A stretch of DNA of 64,000 nucleotides, taken from contig NZ_SUMG01000008.1 of the NCBI RefSeq assembly GCF_009910325.1, forward strand, positions 1 through 64,000, written 5' to 3'. Below, piece after piece: positions 16,899 to 26,099 of the stretch. The notes beneath the pieces were generated by a model. That model ran no database searches and was not told the origin of the DNA. It saw nothing but the letters and a program-made list of their open reading frames with translations. The position numbers and the translations under genes were made by a program. Source of the DNA: Isachenkonia alkalipeptolytica (GTDB taxonomy: Bacteria > Bacillota > Clostridia > Peptostreptococcales > T1SED10-28). Position 1 is the stretch's first letter. Every line of letters begins with the position of its first letter.

Positions 16899-17477
16899 AT
16901 GAAAAACAAACTGGCTTTAGGAATCAGCGTCATAACCGTAGTACCGATGGTAGCCTTATTAACTATTATGAGTATATATCTTATTGATTTTTCTTTTTAT
17001 AATAAACAGGAGTTTTGGGTTATCTGGTCCATTGTTTTTTTAGTGATCGTACCCTCCAGTGCTTATGCTATAAAATATTTGGTTCCTAAATTCAGAACAA
17101 AGGGAAGAACATGGGAGCGGAATCTGGCATTTGTCACTGGGGTGACAGGACAGGTCTTAGGATTTCTAGGGACATTATATTTACAAGCGCCACAAGGTGT
17201 GAAGGCATTGTTTATGGTTTACCTTGTGGCAGGTATTCTATTGTCGGTTACCAACTTTATTATTGGAAAAAAGGCTAGCGGCCATGCCTGTGGAGTTTCG
17301 GGACCGATAACTCTGATAACTTTTGTCTTTGGTTTTAAAGCCGGTCTGGTATTTTTAGTGATGCCATTAGTCTTTTGGTCGAGGTTAAAGTTGAAACGTC
17401 ATGATATAAGTGAATTACTACTTGGAACAGTAATCGGTATTACAGCGACGATAATCTCCTTTTTACATGTAGGGTAA
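16899..17477 (+). CDS. Integral membrane protein, unknown
   Basis: 192 residues, six or so transmembrane helices filling most of the length (about 8-30, 42-60, 75-95, 100-122, 140-160, 170-190). ATG with AAGAGGGGG upstream, 88 bp after the riboswitch-controlled transporter and in the same direction, so likely in the same glycine-responsive transcript. Contains GKKASGHACGVSGP, a His/Cys-bearing loop. It looks like a PAP2-less phosphatase-type or DUF membrane protein, but I cannot assign a family. Confidence 0.65.
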   Translation: MKNKLALGISVITVVPMVALLTIMSIYLIDFSFYNKQEFWVIWSIVFLVIVPSSAYAIKYLVPKFRTKGRTWERNLAFVTGVTGQVLGFLGTLYLQAPQGVKALFMVYLVAGILLSVTNFIIGKKASGHACGVSGPITLITFVFGFKAGLVFLVMPLVFWSRLKLKRHDISELLLGTVIGITATIISFLHVG

Positions 17478-17529
17478 TTGTTTCGTTTTGGGGTAATAGC
17501 TTTCGAAGATAAAAAAATCCTTATTGGAA

Positions 17530-17558
17530 TTGACAGTTTTAAAGATTCATAATACACT
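17530..17558 (+). promoter_or_regulatory. Promoter upstream of metH
   Basis: TTGACA at 17530-17535, 17 bases, TACACT at 17553-17558. It leaves a leader of about 145 nt before metH; no S-box or cobalamin riboswitch core was recognised in it. Confidence 0.6.
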
Positions 17559-17711
17559 CAATTTATCTTTAAAACGAATGAGGGTATGGGTATTAGGGAG
17601 AATTTTTTTCAAGGAAAGGACTACTTAACGGACCGACTTGTGTAAAAGGAACTGTTGGAGAAATTACTTAAATCAAGGCAAGGATAAATTTCGGATTAAG
17701 GAGGGGTGGAG

Positions 17712-20700
17712 ATGCGATTACTACAAGAAGATCGAAAAAAGATACTTCGTTATATGGGACACCCCGATGGAGTCCTTTCGAATGACTTAGAGGAACTACT
17801 GGAAAATTGCCTTTCCAGAGTTAGGGAAAAAGTACAACCCAAAAGTGCATTGAAGGTTTTTCCAAAAAAAGAGTTAGAGTGGATCATCTCCGGAAAGAAC
17901 TTAAGAAAATATTTTAACAAGGTCAGTCATGGTGCAGTTTTTGTTGTGACTTTAGGAGAGGAAATGGAGAGGATGATTGAAGAAGGGAAAACTCGATCTA
18001 CCTTGGAAGGTTTGGCTTTTGAGGCCATAGGCAGTGTGTATACGGAAGTTGCTGTGGAAGATTTGAGACAAGAGTTGCAAAAGGAATGGGAGGGTGTTTT
18101 CAACTCTTTTAGTCCCGGCTATGGAGATTGTCCATTAAGTCTTCATAAGGAAATTCTTGAGCTTTTGGACTCAGAAAATCACTTGGGAATTCATATAACC
18201 AAGCATCATTTGTTGATTCCAAGAAAAACAATCACGGGGGTTATTCCCTTGAGCAATAGTATCGGTATGGAGAATAACGGGAAATGTGATGATTGTTCCT
18301 TAGGAGAGCATTGCACTTTTCATCATAATGAAAAAACAATACTTTTCGATGGTGGGCTGGGAACGGAACTGCAACGGCAAGGATTTAAACATGTGGAGAA
18401 TCTAACAACACTTAATATCTCTCATCCAGAGGCAGTATATAAGGCCCATGAAGCCTATGTTAAGGCGGGTTCAGAATACCTTTCCACGAACACTTTCGGC
18501 GCAAACCCCTTGAAAATTCAAAACAAAGATCGATTACAAAGGATCCTTACTAAAGGTATAGAAATAGCAAAAAAAGCAAAACCGAAAAAGGTTTTCTTAG
18601 ATATCGGACCTCTTGGAGTGCTTATGAAGCCCCAGGGGGATTTCTCCTTCGAAGAAGCCTACCGACTTTTTCACGAGACAATCAAAATTGGGGTAGAAGA
18701 AGGTGTAGACGGGATTTTACTGGAGACTTTCACAGATTTATACGAAATAAAAGCGGCGATCTTTGCGGCGAAGGAGCAAACGGACCTTCCGGTTTTTGCC
18801 ACCATGTCCTTTGAGAAAAATGGGAGAACTTTTCTCGGACTGGAACCGAAGGTTGCTCTTCGTGCCCTGGAAGCCTTTGGTGCTGATGTTGTGGGCATCA
18901 ATTGTTCTGTAGGTCCGAAGGAAATAATCCCCTGGTTGGGGGAGAGCATCCCTTATCTTTCAAAACCCGTAATGGTTCAGGGAAATGCAGGCCTTCCCAT
19001 ACATCATAAGGGAGAGGATCGATTCCCTTTAGCTCCGAAGGACTATGCCGCCTTCACAGAAGAACTATTGGATCTGGGAGTGCAAATTATCGGAGGGTGT
19101 TGTGGAACCGGTCCTAAGACGATTGAAGCAGTAAAAAGCAAACTGCGGGGTAAGGTTTATCAGTCACCTAAAAGAGAAAGGGTTTATCCTTTTACCTGTT
19201 CCTACAATCAAGGACTGTTCATTGAAGAATCCGTTATAGTTGGTGAACGGATCAATCCCACAGGAAAGCCTTTTATTGAAAGCGCGTTGAGAAGTCGAAA
19301 TTATAGCAGCATTATACAGGAAGGGATCCTTCAGAAAAAAGAGGGGGCGGATATATTAGATATTAATACCGGGACTTCCGGCGTACCGGAAGATGTTGTG
19401 CTTCCCGAGGTAATTGAAGCTATCCAACAGGTGATCCCCTTACCCTTACAGATAGATACCTCCAATGTGCAGGCACTCGAAAACGCCCTTCGAATCTATA
19501 ACGGTGTACCGATAATTAATTCCGTAAACGGTGGGGAAGAATCCTTACAAAACGTACTCCCTTTAGCAAAAAAATATGGATGCAGCATTATTGCTTTAAC
19601 TTTTGACGAACAGGGAATACCTAAAACCGCTGATAGAAGAATTCAAATTGCTGGGAAAATCCTGCGTCGAGCTAAAGCTTTAGATATTCCAAAAGAACGA
19701 ATCATTTTCGACCCCTTAGCTCTGACCGTAGCCCACGAACCGGAGCAGGTAACCGAAAGCCTAAAGGCCTTAGGAATGATTAAGAAGGATTTAGGCTGTA
19801 AAACCATTCTCGGATTAAGCAACATCTCTTACGGAATGCCGCAAAGAAGTAAAATCAACCAATGTTTTTTAACCTTAGCCTTATATGAAGGCCTGGACGT
19901 ACTAATGATGGACCCTGGAGATCCCGGTATGAATGAGAGTCTTACTTTATTTAAGCTTCTTTCGAATCAGGATCCCCAAGGGAAAAATTACCTCCGTACT
20001 TTTTCAAACTTGAATGAAGAAGGCTCAAATTCATTTTATTTCAATCGAATAGAGGATAAAAGCAGAGAACTCAAAGAAAAAACACCTAAAAAATCCTGGG
20101 AAAGTTTATTGCTGGATGGTGATCCTCGGGAATTTAGAAGGGAAATTTTTCAGTGGATAAAAAAGCATTTCTTTAATCTGGCTGATTATGAGAACTTCAT
20201 TGAAGAGGAGCTACTGAAAGCCTTCGATCAGATAGGAAATCGTTATGATCAGGGAGAAGTGTATTTGCCTCAACTGATCCAAGGGGCGGAAGTTCTAAAA
20301 TCCGGTTTAGAATTGATCAACCAAGGGACTTCCGATGGTAATGCCAAGAAAAAAGGACGAATTTTGTTGGCAACCGTAGAAGGAGACCTGCATGATATCG
20401 GAAAAAATATTTTTCGGACTTTGGTAGATAATTATGGTTATTTCGTCAAGGATTTGGGAAAAGACGTGAAAACTAAAGTGATTTTAGAGGAAATGGAAAG
20501 GGAGGAGTATTTAGTTGTTGGTTTATCAGCTTTAATGACCACTACTTTAGGATCTATGGAAAAAACAATAAGAGCGATTAAAAATCAGCACCCCGAATGC
20601 AAGATCATTGTGGGTGGAGCGGTACTGACGGAAGACTATGCTCGGGAACTAGGAGCAGATGCCTATGCAAAAGATGCTAGGGAGGGCGTTCACCGGGTGA

Positions 20701-20717
20701 AAACTTGGCTGCTATAA
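17712..20717 (+). CDS. metH: B12-dependent methionine synthase with N-terminal reactivation domain
   Basis: Transfers a methyl group from methyl-tetrahydrofolate via cobalamin to homocysteine. 1001 residues in unusual order: residues 1-205 are a methionine-synthase activation (TM0269-like) domain ending in CDDCSLGEHC; 210-480 the homocysteine barrel with zinc ligands Cys398, Cys463 and Cys464; 500-775 the pterin-binding barrel (VGERINPTGK, DINTG); 800-880 the cobalamin cap; 880-1001 the B12 domain with base-off His894 (DLHDIG). In E. coli-type MetH the activation domain is C-terminal; in many Clostridia it is a separate gene. ATG 17712 is preferred over GTG 17706, which lies inside the ribosome site. 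Confidence 0.93.
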   Translation: MRLLQEDRKKILRYMGHPDGVLSNDLEELLENCLSRVREKVQPKSALKVFPKKELEWIISGKNLRKYFNKVSHGAVFVVTLGEEMERMIEEGKTRSTLEGLAFEAIGSVYTEVAVEDLRQELQKEWEGVFNSFSPGYGDCPLSLHKEILELLDSENHLGIHITKHHLLIPRKTITGVIPLSNSIGMENNGKCDDCSLGEHCTFHHNEKTILFDGGLGTELQRQGFKHVENLTTLNISHPEAVYKAHEAYVKAGSEYLSTNTFGANPLKIQNKDRLQRILTKGIEIAKKAKPKKVFLDIGPLGVLMKPQGDFSFEEAYRLFHETIKIGVEEGVDGILLETFTDLYEIKAAIFAAKEQTDLPVFATMSFEKNGRTFLGLEPKVALRALEAFGADVVGINCSVGPKEIIPWLGESIPYLSKPVMVQGNAGLPIHHKGEDRFPLAPKDYAAFTEELLDLGVQIIGGCCGTGPKTIEAVKSKLRGKVYQSPKRERVYPFTCSYNQGLFIEESVIVGERINPTGKPFIESALRSRNYSSIIQEGILQKKEGADILDINTGTSGVPEDVVLPEVIEAIQQVIPLPLQIDTSNVQALENALRIYNGVPIINSVNGGEESLQNVLPLAKKYGCSIIALTFDEQGIPKTADRRIQIAGKILRRAKALDIPKERIIFDPLALTVAHEPEQVTESLKALGMIKKDLGCKTILGLSNISYGMPQRSKINQCFLTLALYEGLDVLMMDPGDPGMNESLTLFKLLSNQDPQGKNYLRTFSNLNEEGSNSFYFNRIEDKSRELKEKTPKKSWESLLLDGDPREFRREIFQWIKKHFFNLADYENFIEEELLKAFDQIGNRYDQGEVYLPQLIQGAEVLKSGLELINQGTSDGNAKKKGRILLATVEGDLHDIGKNIFRTLVDNYGYFVKDLGKDVKTKVILEEMEREEYLVVGLSALMTTTLGSMEKTIRAIKNQHPECKIIVGGAVLTEDYARELGADAYAKDAREGVHRVKTWLL

Positions 20718-20760
20718 CGCTGTTTTCATAAACCGATTGTCACAACAAGGGGGAGATTAA

Positions 20761-22218
20761 GTGAATAAATGGAGTGTTTCAAAAGTGTTTGAAGGAACAG
20801 AGTCCGCGGGAATAAATCAAAATAAGGATATTCAAGTAGATGAGAATGTGATCAATGTGCTGGACTCTATTTTTGACCGCATACCGGTATCCATTATTTT
20901 GATAGATGCCTATTCCAAAATTTTAATGATCAGCCAGTCCTTTGCTGACTTTTTGGGAGTAACGAAGGAGAAGGCCACAGGTAAAACTGTGGGAGAGATC
21001 AATCGAAACACCCGATTTCCCTACGTGATGGAGAGAAAAAAATCGGAAATTGCCTGGAAACATACCTTTCAGAACGGTGAGACCGCCATAGTTCATAGGA
21101 TCCCTATATTGAACCGAAAGGGAGAGTCGGAATACGGCTTCGGAATGGTCTTATTTGATAACATAGAAGAACTGAAACAGATCATAGAGAAGAATGAACT
21201 ACTGACCACGGAGTTAAAACATTATAAAAAAGTACTTAAAAAAATTCAGGGAGCGCACTATAGTTGGGAGAGTATTATTGGCGAAAGCGAAGCCATTAAA
21301 GAAGCAAAACATTTCGGTACGAAAGCATCGGAAACCGAGTCCACGGTTTTAATAACGGGAGAAAGCGGAACCGGAAAAGAACTTTTTGCCCATGCGATTC
21401 ATAATGACAGCAAGCGCCAAGACGGCCCTTTTATAAAGGTGAACTGCGGGGCGATTCCCTATGAACTTTTAGAATCTGAGCTTTTTGGCTATGTTGAAGG
21501 CGCTTTTACCGGTTCAAGAAAAGGGGGCCAGATCGGTAAATTTGAATTGGCCCACAAAGGAAGCATTTTTTTGGATGAAATCGGGGATTTACCTATGAAT
21601 ATGCAAGTGAAGTTGCTTAGAGTTATTCAGGAAAAAGAAATTCAAAAGCTGGGTGACAGTCGGACGGTAAAAATAGATATTCGAATAATTGCAGCTACAA
21701 ATAAAAATCTTAAGGAACAAGTGAAAAAGAATTTATTTCGGGAAGATTTGTACTACCGACTGAATGTAATGAGCATTGAGGTTCCCTCACTTAAGCACCG
21801 TATTGCAGACATCGAAGAATTATCCCAATATCTTATAAAAAAAATATCCCGACATTTGGGCAAATACGTAACAGGCATTTCAAAAGAAGCCATGGATATA
21901 TTAAAAAATCATAATTGGCCTGGTAACGTTCGGGAACTGGAGAATGTTTTAGAACGGGCAATTAATATTTGTGATGGCGAAACAATTCAGGTTAAGCACT
22001 TTCCCATTTATTTATTAGAAGAAGAAAGACCTGCTGAGAATAATGTGAGGACAGATAACAGAAAGATCCCCGATTTAAAGAAGAGCGTAGAAAACATGGA
22101 AAAAAATATCATAAAAGAAGCTCTTTATCTTACAATGGGTAATAAGGTAAGAGCGGCTCAGGAACTGGGGATTTCCAGATCCAGTCTCTATGATAAAATT
22201 AAAGAGTTTGGGTTGTAA
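20761..22218 (+). CDS. PAS-containing sigma-54-dependent activator
   Basis: 485 residues, GTG start behind GGGGGAG. N-terminal PAS sensor (about 30-140), short coiled coil, AAA+ domain with Walker A GESGTGKE (from residue 200), the sigma-54 contact loop GAFTGS (247-252) and Walker B IFLDEIGD, and a C-terminal Fis-type helix-turn-helix (NKVRAAQELGISRSSLYDKI). It sits upstream of a good -24/-12 promoter that drives the ABC transporter/hydrolase operon, so it almost certainly activates that operon when its PAS domain senses a small molecule. Has its own terminator. Confidence 0.94.
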   Translation: MNKWSVSKVFEGTESAGINQNKDIQVDENVINVLDSIFDRIPVSIILIDAYSKILMISQSFADFLGVTKEKATGKTVGEINRNTRFPYVMERKKSEIAWKHTFQNGETAIVHRIPILNRKGESEYGFGMVLFDNIEELKQIIEKNELLTTELKHYKKVLKKIQGAHYSWESIIGESEAIKEAKHFGTKASETESTVLITGESGTGKELFAHAIHNDSKRQDGPFIKVNCGAIPYELLESELFGYVEGAFTGSRKGGQIGKFELAHKGSIFLDEIGDLPMNMQVKLLRVIQEKEIQKLGDSRTVKIDIRIIAATNKNLKEQVKKNLFREDLYYRLNVMSIEVPSLKHRIADIEELSQYLIKKISRHLGKYVTGISKEAMDILKNHNWPGNVRELENVLERAINICDGETIQVKHFPIYLLEEERPAENNVRTDNRKIPDLKKSVENMEKNIIKEALYLTMGNKVRAAQELGISRSSLYDKIKEFGL

Positions 22219-22286
22219 AAAGAGAATGGTAACCAAAATGTATGAAAAAAGCACAAGTGTATGATTTTCGTACATGGCTTTGGAGG

Positions 22287-22320
22287 GAATTGTCTGAATC
22301 TAAGACAGTTCTTTTTTTTT
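22287..22320 (+). terminator. Terminator after the sigma-54 activator
   Basis: Nine-pair stem GAATTGTCT / AGACAGTTC with a seven-base loop, followed by nine Ts. Confidence 0.88.
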
Positions 22321-22361
22321 ACTAAAAATCACACAAAAAAAATTAATATGAATCAACTATA

Positions 22362-22390
22362 TTTCAAAGTGAAAGATATTGAAATTTCAA
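22362..22390. promoter_or_regulatory. Candidate upstream activating sites for the sigma-54 activator
   Basis: Two adjacent inverted repeats sharing TTTCA/TGAAA: TTTCA-AAG-TGAAA (22362-22374) and TTGAAATTTCAA (22379-22390). They lie about 85-115 bp before the expected start site, a usual place for enhancer binding. A third inverted repeat, GAACA-ATC-TGTTC, is at 22423-22435, close to the -24 box. Confidence 0.42.
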
Positions 22391-22448
22391 TCGATTCAAC
22401 AACAAAATATTGTACAGAAGCTGAACAATCTGTTCACATATTAAAAAA

Positions 22449-22465
22449 CTGGCATAGGTATTGCT
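22449..22465 (+). promoter_or_regulatory. Sigma-54 (-24/-12) promoter of the transporter operon
   Basis: CTGGCATAGGTATTGCT fits the 17-base consensus YTGGCACGrNNNTTGCW with two mismatches and keeps the invariant GG and GC at correct spacing. It is 48 bp before the GTG of the binding-protein gene and directly follows the sigma-54 activator gene. Confidence 0.85.
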
Positions 22466-22512
22466 TATTATACAGTGTAAACAACAAAACAATTCTAAAG
22501 GAGGAGTTTTAA

Positions 22513-23730
22513 GTGAAGAAAAAAGTTTTCGTATTATTGATCATCACATTATTGATGGCAAGTATTTTTCTAACAGGTTGCGGGGATGAAGAAAATACCG
22601 AAGAAGGACCGATTAAAATCGGTGGTATTACCTCTCTAAGTGGCGCACTACAAGATTATGGAGAACAAATGCAGCGGGGATTTGAACTAGGATTAGAGTA
22701 CGCAACTGATGGTACTATGGAAATTGATGGACGACCGATTGAAGTATTATGGGAAGATACGGCAACAGAACCGGAAGTTGCTAGGGAGAGGGCATTGATT
22801 TTATTAGAAGAAGAAAACGTGGACATCCTGGTTGGCCCCGCATCTTCAGCAGATGCAGGAGCTATGCTAAGTCTGGCAGAAGAGTTTGAAACCATACTGA
22901 TGATAGAACCCGCCGCGGCAGACAGCTTAACCGGGGCAGACTGGAATCGTTACTTATTTAGAACCGGAAGAAACTCTGCTCAGGATGCCAGAGCTATGGC
23001 AGAAATTATCACTAATGCTAATCCTGATGCTAAGGTAGCAACCTTGGCTCCGGACAGTGCTTTTGGTCAGTCTATGGTAGCCCCCTTTGAAGTAGCTTTA
23101 GAAGAAATGGGCGGCGAGTTGGTAATTCAAGAATTTCCTCCTGCAGAGACTACGGATTTTTCATCTTATATTTTACGGATTCGAGAAGAAGCACCGGATT
23201 ATGCCTATGTAATTTGGGCAGGAGCTAATAATCCCTGGGGAGAGTTGATGGAACACAACTTAGAAGACTATGGAATTGAAATTACCACAGGGGCTCCGGA
23301 GATTGCAGCTCTTAGAATGATGGACCCGTTAGTAGGCATGACCGGATTTACGGTATATTACCATAGTGTACCCGATAATGAAGTGAATGACTGGCTAGTG
23401 GACAGACATCAGGAAGAATATGATATGCCACCGGATATTTTTACTTCAGGAGGAATGGCATCAGCGATTGCCATTGTAACCGCAATTGAGGAAAATGGAG
23501 GAAGTATGGACACCGATGAGTTGATCGAAGTTATGAGAGGGATGGAATTTGAGAGTCCAACCGGAACCAGATATTTCCGCTCGGAAGATCATCAAGCGAT
23601 TCAACCCTTATTTGAAATAGAACTTACAGAGGAAGATGGGGTAGATCATCCTGTACCGGTACACAGAAGAACCATAGATGGCGAGGATATTGCACCTCCT
23701 ATCAATGTTCCTGACGGGGCACCTCGATAA
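22513..23730 (+). CDS. ABC transporter substrate-binding lipoprotein (Liv/Peripla_BP_6 type)
   Basis: 405 residues. Lipoprotein signal peptide with lipobox LTGC (Cys about 23), then a type-I periplasmic binding fold: PIKIGGITSLSGALQDYGEQMQRGFELGLEYA and ILVGPASSADAGAML, characteristic of branched-chain amino acid/amide/urea binding proteins. GTG start behind AAAGGAGG. First gene of the sigma-54-driven operon. The ligand is not deducible; the downstream catabolic genes point to a small carboxylate, ester or amide rather than leucine. Confidence 0.92.
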   Translation: MKKKVFVLLIITLLMASIFLTGCGDEENTEEGPIKIGGITSLSGALQDYGEQMQRGFELGLEYATDGTMEIDGRPIEVLWEDTATEPEVARERALILLEEENVDILVGPASSADAGAMLSLAEEFETILMIEPAAADSLTGADWNRYLFRTGRNSAQDARAMAEIITNANPDAKVATLAPDSAFGQSMVAPFEVALEEMGGELVIQEFPPAETTDFSSYILRIREEAPDYAYVIWAGANNPWGELMEHNLEDYGIEITTGAPEIAALRMMDPLVGMTGFTVYYHSVPDNEVNDWLVDRHQEEYDMPPDIFTSGGMASAIAIVTAIEENGGSMDTDELIEVMRGMEFESPTGTRYFRSEDHQAIQPLFEIELTEEDGVDHPVPVHRRTIDGEDIAPPINVPDGAPR

Positions 23731-23759
23731 ACCAAGGACATAAAGAAAGGATGTAGGTT

Positions 23760-24536
23760 ATGGGTGAGATATTAATTGAGACGAAAGATATCGGAATCAG
23801 CTTCGGTGGTCATAAGGCTGTAAATAAAGTGAATGTTAAGCTAGAAAAAGGAAAACTCACTACAATTTTAGGACCTAACGGAGCAGGAAAAACCACACTG
23901 TTTAATTTGATTAGCGGACTCCTCGAGCCTACAGAAGGACAGGTTTTCTTTAAGGGGACGGATGTTACACATCTGTCCCCTCTAAAGAGAATCAAAATGG
24001 GTATGGGCAGGTCCTTTCAGTTAACCAATGTATTCGGCGCCTTAACGGCTTTTGAAAATGTTCGCCTTGCAATGCAGTCAAAAGAGAATATAGGCTTTAA
24101 AATTTTTACTGATCATCGAAAATATAAAGACTTAAATAAAAAAACCGATGAAATTCTGGAAAAAGTATTACTTAAAGATAAAAAAGACTTTTTAGCTAGT
24201 GAACTAAGTCATGGAGAACAACGGAAACTGGAACTTGGTATGGTAATGGCCCTGGATCCTGAGATTCTATTGTTAGATGAACCAACTGCAGGAATGGCCA
24301 TTGAAGAAGTACCGGTTATGATCGATATTATGAGAAATATTCAAAATAGCGGTACCACCATAATTTTGATTGAACATAAAATGGATATGGTTAAAGCCTT
24401 ATCTGATAAACTAATTATCATCGTAAATGGGATGTTTCTTACGGAGGGGGATCCGGAGACGGTATCAAAGGATCCCGAAGTGTTAAAAGCGTACTTAGGA
24501 GGAGGTGTTTTAGATGAGCTCGCTGTTAAAGGTTGA
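23760..24536 (+). CDS. livG: ABC transporter ATPase, LivG type
   Basis: 258 residues. Walker A GPNGAGKTT, signature LSHGEQRKLELG, Walker B ILLLDEPTAGM, plus the C-terminal extension normal for LivG. Energises uptake together with LivF, LivH and LivM below. It overlaps the next ATPase gene by 23 bases, showing tight coupling. Confidence 0.94.
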   Translation: MGEILIETKDIGISFGGHKAVNKVNVKLEKGKLTTILGPNGAGKTTLFNLISGLLEPTEGQVFFKGTDVTHLSPLKRIKMGMGRSFQLTNVFGALTAFENVRLAMQSKENIGFKIFTDHRKYKDLNKKTDEILEKVLLKDKKDFLASELSHGEQRKLELGMVMALDPEILLLDEPTAGMAIEEVPVMIDIMRNIQNSGTTIILIEHKMDMVKALSDKLIIIVNGMFLTEGDPETVSKDPEVLKAYLGGGVLDELAVKG

Positions 24537-25221
24537 TAACTTGGAATCTTATATCGGTTTATTTACAATCCTCCATGATGTGAACCTGGAGATTAATAAA
24601 GGCGAAGCCGTAGCTCTATTGGGAAGAAATGGAGCAGGGAAAACAACCTTTCTAAAAACCTTAATGAATCTTGTGGATACCCGTTCTGGTTCTATTGAAT
24701 TAAACGGAAAATCCCTTGTAGGTGTTCCGACTCATAAAATTGCGAAAATGGGTATTGGGTATGTTCCGGAAGACTATGGGGTATTTGATGCCTTAACCAT
24801 AGAAGAAAATTTAAAAGTAGCTATGTGGAAAGAGGACAAGGAAACCTTAGAGAGACTGGATTACATTCTTGAATTATTTCCAGATCTTAAAATAGCATAT
24901 AAGCGTATGGCTAAAACCTTGAGCGGTGGACAACGTCAGATGCTTTCTATTTCACGGGCTTTGGTAAATAAGAATCAAATTTTATTGATTGATGAACCCA
25001 GTAAAGGGTTAGCTCCCGTAGTGATAGAAAAGCTTGCTCATGCGTTAAAAGAAATCAGTCAAAATACTACGGTTTTATTAGTGGAACAAAACTTCGCCAT
25101 GGCTTGTGCTGTTGCGGATAAATTTTTCATTATCAGTGAAGGAAAGACAGTAGAAAGCGGAAATATTAAAGATTTAATGCAAGATAAAGAGTTGCAAAAT
25201 AAACATCTAGGTGTTGTATAA
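24514..25221 (+). CDS. livF: ABC transporter ATPase, LivF type
   Basis: 235 residues. Walker A GRNGAGKTT, signature LSGGQRQMLSISRALV, Walker B ILLIDEPSKGLAP, the last being typical of LivF/UrtE. TAGGAGGAGG inside the end of livG serves as ribosome site. Second ATPase of the heterodimer. Confidence 0.94.
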   Translation: MSSLLKVDNLESYIGLFTILHDVNLEINKGEAVALLGRNGAGKTTFLKTLMNLVDTRSGSIELNGKSLVGVPTHKIAKMGIGYVPEDYGVFDALTIEENLKVAMWKEDKETLERLDYILELFPDLKIAYKRMAKTLSGGQRQMLSISRALVNKNQILLIDEPSKGLAPVVIEKLAHALKEISQNTTVLLVEQNFAMACAVADKFFIISEGKTVESGNIKDLMQDKELQNKHLGVV

Positions 25222-25232
25222 AGGAGGTCACT

Positions 25233-26099
25233 ATGGATATATTTGTTACATTAGCGATAAACGGATTGGCACAAGGGGCCCTCCTGTTTCTTTTGGCCTC
25301 AGGTCTTTCTATTATTCTTGGTTTGATGGGAGTTGTTAACTTTACCCATGGTACATTGTTTATTTGGGGCGGTTACGTCTATATTTGGATATTTGGATTA
25401 ACGGGAAGCTTTGTTTTAGGTCTGCTTGGAGCAGTAGTGGTTGCTTTTGCCATGGGAGTATTCTTTGAGAAGTTTTTTGTAAGTCGAGTTTATGGAAATG
25501 TTCCGGCTCAGATCTTAATTACCCTGGGTCTACAGGTGATTTTCACGGAGCTGGTAAGAGTAATTTGGGGTGCTACTCCCTTAAGTATTGGACGACCTGC
25601 TTTTCTTGCCGGTGCTTGGGATATAAGTGGAGTAGTGATCGTGCATTATCGAGTTTTCTTAATCGCAATTGGTTTGGTTATTGCAGTAGGAATACACTTG
25701 TTACTGAATAAAACAAAAATCGGTATGATCGTACGAGCTGGAGTGCAAAGACCGGATATGGTCCGGGCGCTGGGAATTAATATCAATACTTATTTCACTT
25801 TAGTTTTTGCCGGAGGAGCAGCTCTGGCGGGTTTAGCCGGCGCTTTGTATGCTCCGTTGGTAGGGAGCATGACGTCCACAGCGGGAATGCACAATCAGGT
25901 ACTGGCCTTTATTGTTGTGGTTGTTGGTGGAATGGGAAGTTTTATCGGATCCGCCGGTGGCAGTGTGATTTTAGGTCTGATGGGTTCCGGAGTTGCGTGG
26001 TTTGCTCCAGGATTGGCAACTGTAGCAAACGTTGGACTCATGGCTATTGTGCTTGCATTTAAGCCTAGCGGGCTGTTTGGATTGGCGGTGAAGAAATGA
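25233..26099 (+). CDS. livH: ABC transporter permease, LivH type
   Basis: 288 residues, about eight transmembrane helices; typical GLALGALLFLLASGLSIILGLMGVVNF-like start and the AGGAALAGLAGALYAPL and GGMGSFIGSAGGSVILGL segments of LivH permeases. Eleven bp after livF; stop overlaps livM by four bases. Confidence 0.93.
   Translation: MDIFVTLAINGLAQGALLFLLASGLSIILGLMGVVNFTHGTLFIWGGYVYIWIFGLTGSFVLGLLGAVVVAFAMGVFFEKFFVSRVYGNVPAQILITLGLQVIFTELVRVIWGATPLSIGRPAFLAGAWDISGVVIVHYRVFLIAIGLVIAVGIHLLLNKTKIGMIVRAGVQRPDMVRALGININTYFTLVFAGGAALAGLAGALYAPLVGSMTSTAGMHNQVLAFIVVVVGGMGSFIGSAGGSVILGLMGSGVAWFAPGLATVANVGLMAIVLAFKPSGLFGLAVKK

Noticed and set aside
17478-17711. Cobalamin or SAM riboswitch before metH
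   Set aside because: No B12 box or S-box core could be recognised; only a promoter.
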